Of a stretch of 64,000 bases of DNA, positions 1 to 11,177 are shown one piece after another. The stretch is from the NCBI GenBank assembly GCA_018907035.1, contig JACCIC010000002.1, positions 7,497,001-7,561,000 on the forward strand, given 5' to 3'. Position 1 is the first letter of the stretch. Each line of letters begins with the position of its first letter. The notes under the pieces were generated by a model. The model did not search any database. It saw only the letters and a program-made list of their open reading frames with translations, and was not told the origin of the DNA. Source of the stretch: Sycobia sp. Sy_11 (lineage: Eukaryota > Arthropoda > Insecta > Hymenoptera > Epichrysomallidae). The position numbers and the translations under genes were made by a program.

Positions 1-260
1 AGAGGTATATTCATTGTTACTGTCGCAATTATTGTACGAGAAGAAGAAAGCAAAGAACAAAAGAGAAAGAGCAAAGGGGTAGCTTTAAAGATAATGTTTT
101 ACACGTATTTAACGGACGCACGTCGCGCAATCTGCGCGGGCTCGACGACTCTTTCGCGATTCTTGACACACTTAGGTTACATTATTATAACTTCGCGCAG
201 GCGCGAAGTTTGAAAGAACGAGGGCATCTTCTTATTTAATTTACAGAGGTATACTCGCTG

Positions 261-266
<6 letters not shown>

Positions 267-295
<29 letters not shown>
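267..295. repeat. (CT)n microsatellite
   Basis: A near-perfect CT dinucleotide run on the plus strand. The surrounding stretch 1-960 is otherwise featureless AT-rich DNA with T-rich tracts (347-405). Confidence 0.95.
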
Positions 296-299
<4 letters not shown>

Positions 300-963
300 A
301 CAAACGCATCTCATTCCTATATCTCACTCTCAATCGGCTCTTCTACGCATTTTTTTGTTTCTTTTTTTGTTTTATTTTTCTTGTTTTTTTGTTTCTTTGT
401 TTTTAAATCATTAGACTTTCTGAGTCTAATCGTGCAGAGCCAAAGGCCCCCGCGACAGAGAGCTGTGTATTTTATAAGATTTAACGTCTCATTTACCTCG
501 ATTTTCAACTATATGTATTTCTATATTATTTTCCCCGGCAAAGATCGGTGGAATTCACTTGTGTCCGGCGGAGTTTATACATAAAACGAATTATGCAACG
601 ATGTATCACAATGGCTAACAGGATTTTTGAATCAGGAGAATACCGTATAGTATTATTCATTGTGAATCGGATTATTTAAAAAGACGATTTGTTGCAAGAA
701 TTAAAAATGGATTATGCAAAAAAAATCAGTTAGTAAAAAAGTTGACAGATGTACGCATCGAAATACATCTGTCTGCTAATAATAAGTAACTTTCAAAACT
801 AAAATTATATTTATGAAATTTTGATGATAATTTACTGAAAAATAGCTTTAGTGAATAATTTAAGAACAGTCCCATTTTATTTCCTTTGATAAAAAGGTGT
901 CTCTTATATAATCAGAGAGTTTAATTGTTATTAATAACTAAGAAGAGCTGAGAAAATATATAA

Positions 964-968
<5 letters not shown>

Positions 969-994
<26 letters not shown>
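969..994. repeat. (TA)n microsatellite
   Basis: A perfect TA dinucleotide run. Confidence 0.95.
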
Positions 995-1146
995 ATCGAG
1001 ACTGTGTCATTAATTTAAAATAATAAAACATAGATTATCCAATTCTTGCACACATAGGATTGCAAGAAAAAATCACAGCAGCTTTTGTATAAGCTCCGTC
1101 GAAAATAATGAAATTTCATCGATCTTCGTGGTCTTTGTAACAATTT

Positions 1147-1150
<4 letters not shown>

Positions 1151-1207
<57 letters not shown>
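1151..1207. repeat. (TA)28 microsatellite
   Basis: A perfect TA run of about 57 bp. It generates spurious Ile-Tyr repeat ORFs on both strands. Confidence 0.97.
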
Positions 1208-1210
<3 letters not shown>

Positions 1211-1591
1211 TTCGTTTTTCTTCGGCGATCAGTTCTATGGAAGAGACCGCGAAAGGCCACTGTTTTACAACGGTTTCGCTCTATCTCCCTGCATTTATCC
1301 TCCTAATTCAGCTACTTACATCGTTTATTTTAATACAGCGTGCAGCTGTAAGTTTCTATACATTAACATTAAAAAAAGAAAAAAAAGAAGAAGAAAACAA
1401 AAGAGAGCATACGATGCTCGTCGCCGTACAATTTCAAAAAATTATTAACTAGCCTAATACAAGATTGAGGAAAAGAGTATCGTTTTTTTTGTTCGTCTCA
1501 AGTGTTTAATTATGTTACAAGGCGAAGTGTTTTTTGTTTGTTTGTTTATATTAATTATCATTGAATAACATTATTATTATTTACCACAATA

Positions 1592-1593
1592 AG

Positions 1594-1633
<40 letters not shown>

Positions 1634-1635
1634 CT
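1592..1635. repeat. (AT)n run inside a perfect 44-bp palindrome
   Basis: AGCGA at the left edge and TCGCT at the right edge flank a perfect AT run, so the whole 44 bp is its own reverse complement. It could extrude as a hairpin or cruciform. Confidence 0.9.
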
Positions 1636-1731
1636 CGCCATCACATACTACGAAATATCCCTTGAATTTATCAACAATTTTTCGTTCGTACAATAATTAT
1701 TCAATTGTTTGAATGTTTCCATTATTTAATT

Positions 1732-1738
<7 letters not shown>

Positions 1739-1781
<43 letters not shown>
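1739..1781. repeat. (AT)n microsatellite
   Basis: A perfect AT run. The sequence from 1782 to 3600 shows no supported gene; short ORFs at 2121-2306 and 2505-2900 lack any recognisable family or splice context. Confidence 0.95.
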
Positions 1782-1785
<4 letters not shown>

Positions 1786-3605
1786 TCCCTTCCTTGTTAC
1801 ATTCTTCTTTACATTATCTAGGCGACGTGTAATCTGCGACGTTCACTGATATATATCTATATTCCTTAACTATTCTTGGCACTCGGTACCTCTGATTCGC
1901 TCGATTTTGTGTGTCTGTGGGCCTTATCGCAGCTGCAAAATCAAAGAAAACAAAAACAGACGATCACAATTCCATTCGATATGTGAGTATCTCTTTTAAT
2001 GTTGAAAAACTCTTAACAATTTTTTCGTATTCTTTTTTTTTTTTTCTTAACTTTTACTTTCGTCTGATCAATTTTACTCGGTGCGAGCTTCTCTAATACT
2101 GCTAAATTCGACATCGAGCTATGTTCCAACGAATGGGCGCAATGGCCGGATTTTCGAAGAAGAATGTCATTATGCAAGCGTGTCTTAATAGAGGGGCGAC
2201 TGTTTCACTTATCGCTTTGATGAAACACGAGGAGAAGACTTCGAGACGGCGTCAGGAGGGACAGGTTTTATTTAGGTCGAATCACAGTCAGCCGACCCTC
2301 GATTGAACATCGAAGTCAATAACGCGGTCCTTTCAATAGACCAGGTAGATGGCGTTTAAGTAATTTGCTCGATACCAAATGAGAAAATTGCAAGTCATTC
2401 AATATTCCAAGCGTCACCGCGAATCGCCTACCAGACCCACTGATCTCGATTGCCGTCGATCGGGAGAGCCGGAGTCCCCGATGCCCGCCTGAAGCGGGTG
2501 GCGGATGCGCGCACCATCGAGTGTTGTCTGTGCATTAATTATAATTCTACCCCGCACATTCCGAAGGGCCAGGAACGATGGCGGAAGAAAACCCTCGACC
2601 GCGTTTCATAGGGGGCTACGGAATTGGCAACGCTGCTGGAAAAGCCGGGCGCTTGCATTTTTATCGAGAGCTCCTATCTTTCGGAGCTTCGATCGATTAC
2701 GAGATACTCCCGAGACGCGCTCCACTCGATTCTTGCTTACCTGTTTTACACGAGGTCTTATTTTATTCTTTCTTTTTCCCTCGCTGCTCTTTTTCGGTTG
2801 TAAAATGACCTCTTCTACTCAACCTCACCCCGACCCCCCCCCCCCAACAGCATTTGAAGGTAATCTTTATTTGGAAAAGTCATTACCGTGTTTCAAATAG
2901 CTGTAATCAAACTTAACTATACCTAACTAACAACTATAGTTTCACATTAAATGCTGCGAAAACCTGCAATTCCAACATATAATACTCTGTTCGTAAATAT
3001 TTTATTAGAAATTATCCATTTACATCGAAGAAACATATTTTATGATTCAATAAAGATGTTCTGTACAACGATAGAGCTGCTTAAACGCCAATTAGTCAAG
3101 GAGATGGCTTCGGCATCATCAGATGCAATACCCGTCGATGAAATTCGATTTGCGGCCTGAACACATGGCACCCTCTGGCAACGAGTCGGCTTAGTGAAAG
3201 CGATCTTAGAAAAGCATGCGCGAGCGAAGAACGCGAGGTAAGTATTGGCCTCTCGTTACCCGCAGTGGATATCTGACCAACGAGGCGCAGAAGAAGAAAG
3301 CTCGCAAGCCGTCTTAAATTCCAAGTTTCCGGGTTGCACTGTCGATAGCGAAATGAAATGAGAAAAAAAATAATAATAAAACCCGACGTACAGCCTGAGG
3401 GTAAAAAAGCTTGTAGAGACGATATCGGAAATAATCGTGGACAAACTGTGTATAAAGTGCTCAATTGGCTCTACCCTTGTATCGATCCTATTTCCTTTGT
3501 TCAACATTGCTTTGAAGATTCCTAGAATACCCTCTGAGGGTAAAAGCTCGTTCCTTTGTGTATACACACATGTATCATTCGATGAGCGTATGAGTGCCTT
3601 AGTTT

Positions 3606-3608
<3 letters not shown>

Positions 3609-3640
<32 letters not shown>
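3609..3640. repeat. (CT)n microsatellite
   Basis: A perfect CT run followed by an ATCT pair of repeats. Confidence 0.95.
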
Positions 3641-3649
<9 letters not shown>

Positions 3650-3789
3650 ACCTGGGGAGCCTGCGTACAAAGTGGTGCTCTGCTCCGAGCTGCCCCAGGG
3701 CTTTCCACTTGCGAATCGATCCAAACCGATAAAAGGAGCTCCGAGTCCGTGCCTCGAGACAGTTTGTCTTCTGCGCAAGATTACACACA

Positions 3790-3793
<4 letters not shown>

Positions 3794-3843
<50 letters not shown>

Positions 3844-3890
3844 TTCTCTCTCTCGCTCTCCCTCTCTCTTTTTCTCCCTCTCTTTCCATC
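3794..3890. repeat. (CT)n microsatellite with degenerate pyrimidine tail
   Basis: A perfect CT run to 3841 followed by imperfect CT/TTTCT sequence. It explains the Ser-Leu and Arg-Glu repeat ORFs read across it. 3900-4740 is AT-rich apart from the inverted-repeat element at 4511. Confidence 0.95.
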
Positions 3891-4510
3891 CTTTCTGAAC
3901 ATATATGACAGAGCTCCTTTTTCCGGTATTTTCCTGGTTCCTGTTATTCTTTTCTCGTTTTACACATTATTATTATTCCAAAAAAAACTAAACTAAAGCT
4001 GCCTTCGCATCCGATTTTCCATTTTATAAATGATTTTTAAGACTTTTTCCACTTTTATGTTTTATATGGCAATTTTAAAGCACTCAGAGTGATAAAAATT
4101 TTTAAGAGAAAGAGATGTGATATACTGCGGTAAGTGGACTACAGCAAAAATTATATTATAATGAGAAATATAATAATTATAAAAATATAAAGATTAAAAA
4201 AAAAAGATTAGATCTCTGTAGAGAGTGCAACTTATTTGCACTTTTTGTTATTAATTCTATTTCTTAGAGAAAGAAATCATGCTATGTCTTTGAAAAAAAT
4301 AATAATATCAAAGATAAACATTCCTTAGTAGTTCGCAAAATTCTGCAAGCACGAGATGCACCATACTTATCACGCTATAGCAGTGTCTTTCTTACTTTTT
4401 CTTTTATGTCTCAAAATTTTTTTTTATTATTTAATTGAAGTGCTAAAGAATACTAGAATGTTTCATGTCTAAAAAATTCTTATAAAGTTCACGGATTTAG
4501 TTAAAGGACT

Positions 4511-4660
4511 GTGGGGTAAGTGCAATGGCCAAATAAATATACAATCATTCGAAAAGATAGTAGCTATGTTGATAATAAAATAGGCAAGCTTTAGAAAAAT
4601 TTTATTATAATGTTGCTATACTTACTATTTACCATGCCATTGATACACTTACCCCCAAAC
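4511..4660. mobile_element. Possible small inverted-repeat (MITE-like) element, about 150 bp
   Basis: The left arm GTGGGGTAAGTGCAATGGC (4511-4529) is matched in reverse complement by 4636-4660, which reads GTTTGGGGGTAAGTGTATCAATGGC on the minus strand. The arms differ by small insertions. The interior is AT-rich and non-coding. No clear target-site duplication was found. A related-looking piece, GCGGTAAGTGGACTAC, occurs near 4127. Confidence 0.35.
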
Positions 4661-4742
4661 CATTCTCACTTGGCCTAAATATCTACAATAGACAAAAGTA
4701 TCTTATAACCGTGAAATTAGAACCCCGCGGACATTATCTTTC

Positions 4743-4746
<4 letters not shown>

Positions 4747-4787
<41 letters not shown>
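4747..4787. repeat. (CT)n microsatellite
   Basis: A perfect CT run with pyrimidine-rich flanks to about 4825. Confidence 0.95.
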
Positions 4788-4792
<5 letters not shown>

Positions 4793-4879
4793 CCTCTCTT
4801 CCTCCTGCCCCACTCTCTTTCTCTCAAAATGTAAGAATGCGAAGACAGCCGAGAAATCTTAGATGAAGAAGTAGTTGGT

Positions 4880-5220
4880 TTAAGATGGTCTCACCGTATA
4901 AGCTAGACCAGACACGCTTCTGTGGGTCTCGTATTTATTCGAGCAAGTAGAGGAGGACGGTGGTTCGGTACTAGTAGGTGAATCAATAGCGGATTTGTGA
5001 TGATTGTGGTGGTGGTGGTGGTGGTGGTGGTATATTTCGGTCTCTGATTTCGACTCAAGCGGTCTCCGAGATCGTGAGCGGTAGCTGTCCACCGGAGGTA
5101 CTCATGGCCGACGTGTTGGTCGTGATGGTGTTGGGAGCCGGAAGTGGCCGTAGGGCCTGCATGTCGCAGGTGTGGGAACCGCGCTTCTTTAGATCCTGGA
5201 ACAATTGGTATTTCGGACAT
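4880..5220 (-). other. Coding-like block of uncertain frame downstream of Shal
   Basis: Three minus-strand frames are open in part here and look more protein-like than the surroundings. One (5055-5195) runs from a possible acceptor (TTGTTCCAG before GATCTAAAG) through DLKKRGSHTCDMQALRPL to a Ser/Thr-rich end ISETA and a stop. A second starts at ATG 5218-5220 (context AACATGTCC) and reads MSEIPIVPGSKEARFPHLRH. A third (4880-5092) contains eight consecutive His and then a Ser/Pro/Thr-rich tail (SAIDSPTSTEPPSSSTC). The His run is a product of the GGT repeat at 5006-5030. It may be the last exon of a neighbouring minus-strand gene, a remote Shal 3' exon, or only GC-richer non-coding DNA. No family is recognised. 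Confidence 0.25.
5006..5030. repeat. (GGT)n trinucleotide run
   Basis: GTG/GGT repeats on the plus strand encode the poly-His or poly-Thr stretches of the overlapping minus-strand open frames. Confidence 0.9.
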
Positions 5221-7817
5221 GTTTCAGTTCCCATCCACTGCGCTCCGCATTGCGTGCTCGTTATCCTTACCAACCCTAGCTTTAGGTCTACTGAACATAC
5301 ACACAGACAACCGCAACCCATATACCTGGCAGGTATACAGCCCCGTTAAGAAGCAATGCGTTCCGAGATAAATTTTGTGTATTATCATTGGTCTACAAGT
5401 CGGTTCCAATAGCAATATATTAAAAATCGTGTGATACTCATGCAAAAAACTTTACTGTAGCTATATATCTATCATAGGAGAAATATCATACACTAAATTC
5501 AGATGATACTGTAAATGCGATACGAAATTATTTAAAAATCGTATCATGGTGTAATTTAGATTTTCCTAATCGTTTGGCATAGCCCACTGTCCGAGGTAAA
5601 AGCATATTGAATATATAATGATCAGCCTGATTTTTACTGTATGATAAAAAAAAAGAAACTTCCTTCTTAACAGGGACACTGCATCCACACTTTTTCCTTG
5701 GCTCTTTCAATATTCTCTATTCTAAGCTTCTTTCTACTCTTTTACTTTATCAATCATTTACACATCTCATTCTCCCGACGTTTTCACAGTCTTTTTCTCG
5801 TGCTCCCTCTAAAAAAAAAAGGATTCAGTAGTATATATAATATATAAGAGCGTCGACTTTAAAGCCTTTGCGAGAAGAAGCAGGATCTTCCAGTGACAGC
5901 ACGAGGGGATCGAGATAGCGGATATTTCTTTCGCGAAATGTCAATCCAAAATCCCCTTGGGCTTCCTTTCATGCCTCCATAAATAAGTGCATGCTCTCCT
6001 CGTGCCTGTACCCTAGAAAATCTGCTTACCTTCGCCAAAGCGAATAAAGTTGTAGAAAATTATGGAAAAGACCTTACATTATATAATAATAATAGTAATT
6101 GTAATATAAAAGGGGAATTTCGAAGCGGATTACGTTCACAAGCTATACATGCGACACACAGATTACTTTTCGTTTTGCTGTTGTTTTTTTTTGTTTATAC
6201 TTATTAAGCAAGACACAATAAATAAACTAAGCTACAGACACTTATCGAATAATTTAACGTAGTCTTAATAATAATAATAATTAAGGGAAAAGAGATAATC
6301 AACACAGATATAACAATTAAGACGAAATACATAGATTTAAGTAATTAAATGTATATAGGCATTCAAAATAGAAAAATATATTTGGAGGTTTTAACTACTT
6401 CAACAGCTATTAAACATAATAATAATTGTAATGTTAATATAATACAATGTTCAGAAAATTAAGTCTAGAATTTTTACTACTTCTATATAATATTTAAAAT
6501 ACTGATTATATGTAATTAATGTTAAACATTTGTTTTTTATCGATAATATCACAACATCAATATTTGCTTAGCATTCCACTGTGTTACTAATACTGTTTTA
6601 AATTCTGGTTTTTCAAGAAAGTTAGAGACGTCTTGTACTTAAATTAGAATTCTTCTTCTATGTAGAATAGGAGAGAGAGACTCCTTAACCTAATAAGCGT
6701 AAATATAAGAATGTTCAGCATTTCCATATTTTTTTTCATTCTTAATTTTAAGTCGAAAAACGTGTGTAATATGAATGGGAAAAAAATCTAAAAAGCGATG
6801 CAGCAATTCGAAAATGCATTCAATTATATTGTTAATGATACTGAGCTATGTGCAAATATAAAGCTTAATAGAGATACGCAGGCTTAAGTATATAATAAGT
6901 AATATGAAAAATTATATAAATAAATTAGAGACCTAAGGAAGGTCTAAGAAAATAAAACGAAACTATAGATCCACAGTTATTGTCACATTTCTTCTTTCTG
7001 AGTGTGTTAGTAGGCTTGCACAACGACATGTAGAGGAAGAAGCCAGGCGAAGCAACTTTTTTTTTTTCAGGATGATCTCGTTTGCTCGCAGGTTTCGACA
7101 AACGAAGCTGCAGGAGAGAAGAACTTCCTTGGTTCTGCTTTTTCTCTCCTTTTATATTTCTTTCAAACTTTCTCTCGCACTATCTCTCTCTCTTTCTAAC
7201 TCTACCTCTCTATCTTTCTATCAAATTCCTCTAAATCTTGCTATAGTGTTCCTTTCACTCTGCACATATATAGAGCTAATTCTTCAACACAGATAGAAAG
7301 GTCATAATTGATTTACAATAAGATAAAGCAAGTGTGATCCATATCAATGTATATATGGAGATATATAATCAATATCGTGAACGATCAATTAGCTGATATT
7401 GCAACGTACGTGCTGACAATGGGTTTTTATTTTTGTGTAATTATATCCTTTGTTTCCTAAAAACGTTCTTTACCTTTGTTCTCACTTCTATACGGTCGCC
7501 GTAAACAAGCACCACTCTATCCATGTTATCGGTGGCCGTCAGCTGAAACGACAAGCTCTACCCTCGCCGATGATCAACGCGAATACGTATTTTTTTTTTT
7601 TTTTTTTTTTTGTTATATGTATATTCATTGTTCATTTATCATATTGTCGCGTGCATAATTTGTGACGACAATCAATTCCAATCGTGCCCCACATTATACG
7701 TTCCGAGATCCATTTAATTGCACGTTCATTGAGCGTCGTTCATTGTTTTTTTTTTTTTTACATTTTGTATGCGGGCGCAAGTCCACGAAAAAAGTCCGTC
7801 CGTTCCAGGAGCGGAGT
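5221..7817. other. AT-rich DNA with no gene seen
   Basis: No coding exon or RNA gene is supported. The stretch contains T and A runs (7585-7610 is a long T tract) and a pyrimidine-rich patch at 7140-7210. It could be distal Shal 3' UTR or intergenic DNA. Confidence 0.5.
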
Positions 7818-7823
7818 TTTATT
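7818..7823 (-). promoter_or_regulatory. Candidate poly(A) signal AATAAA
   Basis: A minus-strand AATAAA (plus-strand TTTATT) lies about 1.0 kb after the Shal stop. It is followed on the minus strand by a T-run and a GTGG stretch within about 45 nt, which is a reasonable downstream element. Many other hexamers occur farther left. Confidence 0.22.
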
Positions 7824-7926
7824 TACATTCGGTTACGTGTTAATTGGGATTGGCGCGAGGTCGGTCCCCAATGGTCACGGTGGCAAACGATCAGGTGGCC
7901 CCCGTCGATTGGTCCGTCGATGCGGC

Positions 7927-7965
7927 CGTCGTCGTTGTCGTCGTCGTCGTTGTCGTAGTCGTCGC
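7927..7965. repeat. Imperfect GTC/TCG trinucleotide repeat
   Basis: Repeated GTCGTC units with TTG and TAG interruptions. It lies about 0.9 kb downstream of the Shal stop, in the likely 3' UTR. Confidence 0.85.
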
Positions 7966-8148
7966 AGTCCGGGTCGGCGTTCCCAGTTGTGGCCGGCGTG
8001 GATGAAGATGCGGATGGAAACGATGGCGATGAGTCGGGCCAATGGCGTTGTTCGTATCGTCGATGCCGAGCACGGAAATAGAAGAATTTTTTCATTGATT
8101 TTGACTATTAGTTGAGTTGGCTCGCTTTATGTTCGCGATGCTGCTTGT

Positions 8149-8158
8149 TTTATTTATT
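8149..8158 (-). promoter_or_regulatory. Candidate poly(A) signal, overlapping AATAAATAAA
   Basis: The plus strand shows TTTATTTATT, so the minus strand carries two overlapping AATAAA hexamers about 690 nt after the Shal stop codon. No strong GU-rich element is obvious just downstream. In AT-rich DNA such hexamers are common, so this is only a candidate. Confidence 0.25.
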
Positions 8159-8840
8159 TACTTAATTTCTTTTTCATTATTATTTTGCTTTACATTTGAT
8201 TTTTCTATTAAACATTTCATTAATATCTTCTTCGCTAAAATCGCAGGAGCACACGAACTTAAACAGGCTAATACGGCACTACAATGTCCTGCTAACTCCT
8301 AATGACGTTTTAGGAGTCAGTAAATAGAAGACAACGCGTGCGTCCCTACTTCCTTTGCTTTATCTCGGTATCGTTTTATAATATAAGCTATCCCGCACTA
8401 TGCCCTGAATCCTGAGCTCCGGTCAAAAAAGCTACGTGCGTTATGATTATACGTGGAAAAAAAAATGTTACAATTTCAATCGTCACAATCGGGTGATGGT
8501 GAGACAGTGGTGATGGTGTTTTAATTTACATTGTGGATCGTGCTTTCTCTCACTCGCTCTACAGGTCATTGTCCGCTAACTCTCTAGAGTGTTAGTCCGG
8601 TCCGTGTCTACACGTTCGAGCTCAATGGGTGATCCGACTGGCTGTCTTTTCCCACTATCGTTCTCCCATTCTCCGTTTCATCTGTCGGTAGTGCGGTGGG
8701 TGCTACTTGTTACCCGGTGAGAGCGGTGCGGTGAGAGTGGCGGATCAGGAGAAATTCGAGAGAGGTCGTGCAGAAGAGCGAAGACGAGGTACGCAGTAGG
8801 GCAAGCAAGGCGGCGCGCGATCGTGGGTGGTTGCGCGCGC

Positions 8841-8966
8841 TCAGAACGAGGCCTCGACGAGGTAGGTGTCGTCCGTGCCAGCTGCGGCGCCCGTCTGGCC
8901 CCCGCCAGGCTGACGGCCCGTCGAGACCTGGGCTCTCGTTGCCGGGATGTACTGACTGTACGCCTG
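8841..8966 (-). CDS. Shal: Shal/Kv4 distal last coding exon (ends TYLVEASF)
   Basis: This exon encodes 41 residues and a TGA stop (8841-8843). It reads QAYSQYIPATRAQ, then a Gly/Gln/Ala-rich linker, then GTDDTYLVEASF. From memory, the TYLVEASF end matches the C-terminus of insect Shal; this is the main evidence linking it to exons 20 kb away. The acceptor is GATTTTTCAG on the minus strand. A second CAG follows directly, so the first residue (Q) is optional: the CDS starts at 8966 or 8963. The frame joins in phase 0 to the TACCAG donor at 29005, giving RYQ-(Q)AYSQY. The tail end, E-A-S-F, is hydrophobic at -2 and 0 and so resembles a class II rather than a class I PDZ ligand. The open frame extends upstream to 9026, but that part is intronic. 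Confidence 0.9.
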   Translation of the reverse strand, partial: QAYSQYIPATRAQVSTGRQPGGGQTGAAAGTDDTYLVEASF

Positions 8967-11141
8967 CTGAAAAATCCACAACCACACAAGCACACGCTCT
9001 AGACAAATTGTTTGGTGTTGGTGCACACGACGGGCTCTTTTTATTATCTATCATTTATTTCTTTTCTTTCTCTCAATTTTACCGCTACAGCTCTGTTCAC
9101 GGAGTTTCGTGCTGCGCTTGCCGAGGTCGTTTCGAAAATTAGTAGTACATAACTAAGCGCGCTCTACTTTACGCACGCTGATGGAAACAGTTGCCGTCAG
9201 TCGCGAAGCATCGCGGTTACATCCGTCAATTTACAGTTACACTTGACGCAAGGAAATATCGAGGCGAAATGTACACGTATCGCTAGAGCAACTTATCGAT
9301 GTCTCCATCAGTTTGCGCATTGTATCACTACTGCTACGTATGACATGGATGGACATTATGTAATGTACGTGTTTCTACAATATGTATATAGGCGAAGAAT
9401 GATACTTGACGCCTCTGCGTTATCATTGAGCAATGATCGGTTTGCATGTAAAAAAATTTACCTAAACATAGCGAAATTCGTGTGAAAAGCAGTTTTGAAA
9501 AGATGGTTATGCAAATTATTTTGTCTTTATTTCTTTCATCGCAATGATGCACGGAATCGGCTGCGCTGAATTCTGTTTCATTAAAGCGTGACTCGACTAT
9601 AGTCATGATCAAGCAAGCCCGTCCGATTTTTTTCTCTAGTTATTAATAATTATGAACTAATGTGGATTCAGTAACGACGAAGCGATCTAATGTGTGTGTG
9701 CTTGCCTAATTTTTAATATTTTTGCTAATTAGCTAATTGCTTAGATATGACAGTTTCAAGCTGATATCGACTCATCCTTTGCATTAGCGTCTGATTTTTT
9801 TCTATCTAGTCAATTGCTCTAATTATTAGATAACTACGTTATCGCGATGATGTCTAATGAGTGGTATGTGCTTTATGTTACGTTCAACTACTTCTGCTGT
9901 TACTCTTAGTCTAATAATTATGTCTATATAATTTGATTGGTTTCATTTGTGCAGTTGGTTTCATATAAAGCATCAGAGTGCGCACTCTCGAATTCCTCTG
10001 GTGAATTGTTGTGATTTTATTGCAATATTTGGTCAATTGGCTATTTGAGTAGGAAAAATTGGTTTTCCTAAAACTATTGATACCATTCGATAATTACAAG
10101 TCCTTAAATTAACTTTAAGCGTTGTTTTAGTAATAATAATTCTATTTGCACTCTATGAGGATATTATCTAAAAGGTGCAAACTAGTTTTTAATAATAGCT
10201 AAGATTTCCACGGTGGCTCAATATTCATTCGACTCAAAAACATCTTTGAATGTTTACTCTATCAAATTTTGACTTATATTATAATCTCTCTATAGGACTC
10301 TCTTTTGATTTCTCTTTGTCTTCTTCTTCTATTGTGTCAATATGGCTTCGTCTGTCAATATTTCATTTCCTCTCTTTTCTGGCTTTAAGTAAATACACTG
10401 CAATAAAATTCTGATCCAATCTATCCAATTGCTACGCACAAGAGAATCCTCTTTCTTGGATTTACTCCCATGTACTATTTTGAATATGAAAAAACATATT
10501 GAAATTCATTGGAGTAAAATATTAGATATTTTTGCGTATTGCTTTTGCAATAAAAACACAAAGAAGATAAAATTCATTAAAACAAGGATGATTTCAAGTA
10601 CAATTCACTTGTTCTGTCGCTGAGTCGTCATGAAATTTAAACGAACTAAACAAGTGTGATTAAATTTAAATATATAAGTAGATGTAAATCCCGATGAAAA
10701 TAGTGCAAATAATTTTATTTACTATGGATCGTCGATGCATTAACAAGACATTAAAAAAATGAAAATCCGTTGTTATCGACTGTTATCCTTAATGGACGCA
10801 ATTTGTAAAAATGTGAATAATTGATTGCGTACTGTTTTTGACATTGGCACAAACGAAGTCTATTAAAAATTTACAAACTGTGAACACCGAATAATATAAA
10901 AAGTGTATATATATATATGAGAAAATGCAATACCAAAAGTAATATTACCGATTTTCAGATCAATAAGCGCTTTCACGAATGGCCGATCAAACTTCAACAT
11001 GTACGACATTTTAATGAGATAATTCAGTGAGAAAGTAATCTCCATAAAGAATATTTAAAAATCAAATCATGTAATATTTTTGCAAATATTGCTGACACGC
11101 GATTGCACGGATCGCAGATGCACAGAATGGGAAAGAGAGAG

Positions 11142-11144
<3 letters not shown>

Positions 11145-11176
<32 letters not shown>
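11145..11176. repeat. (GA)n microsatellite
   Basis: A GA run on the plus strand within the last Shal intron; the pre-mRNA (minus strand) carries CU repeats here. Confidence 0.93.

Positions 11177-11177
<1 letters not shown>

Larger units (their letters stand above)
7818..8840 (-). other. Probable proximal 3' UTR of the distal-exon Shal transcript
   Basis: This is the DNA directly downstream of the TGA at 8841. It contains no supported coding exon. It includes a trinucleotide-rich stretch (7927-7965, GTC/TCG repeats on the plus strand) that creates a spurious Asp-rich minus-strand ORF. Two candidate poly(A) signals are present (listed separately). The real 3' end could lie much farther left, since insect ion-channel 3' UTRs can be several kb long. 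The left limit given is simply the second candidate signal. Confidence 0.4.

Noticed and set aside
1015..1260. ORFs with long Ile-Tyr repeats here and at many AT microsatellites
   Set aside because: They are produced by reading (TA)n; no protein context on either side.
2470..2515. Hairpin CCCGCCTGAAGCGGG resembling a bacterial terminator
   Set aside because: The window is animal nuclear DNA; no T run and no gene ends there.
3437..3908. Ser-Leu and Arg-Glu repeat ORFs on both strands
   Set aside because: They are produced by (CT)n/(GA)n repeats; the same applies at 35135-35649, 62027-62411 and 63441-63831.
8768..9142. A 124-codon plus-strand ORF and several minus-strand ORFs over 8678-9054
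   Set aside because: They overlap the Shal last exon in wrong frames; the TYLVEASF frame is the one that matches.
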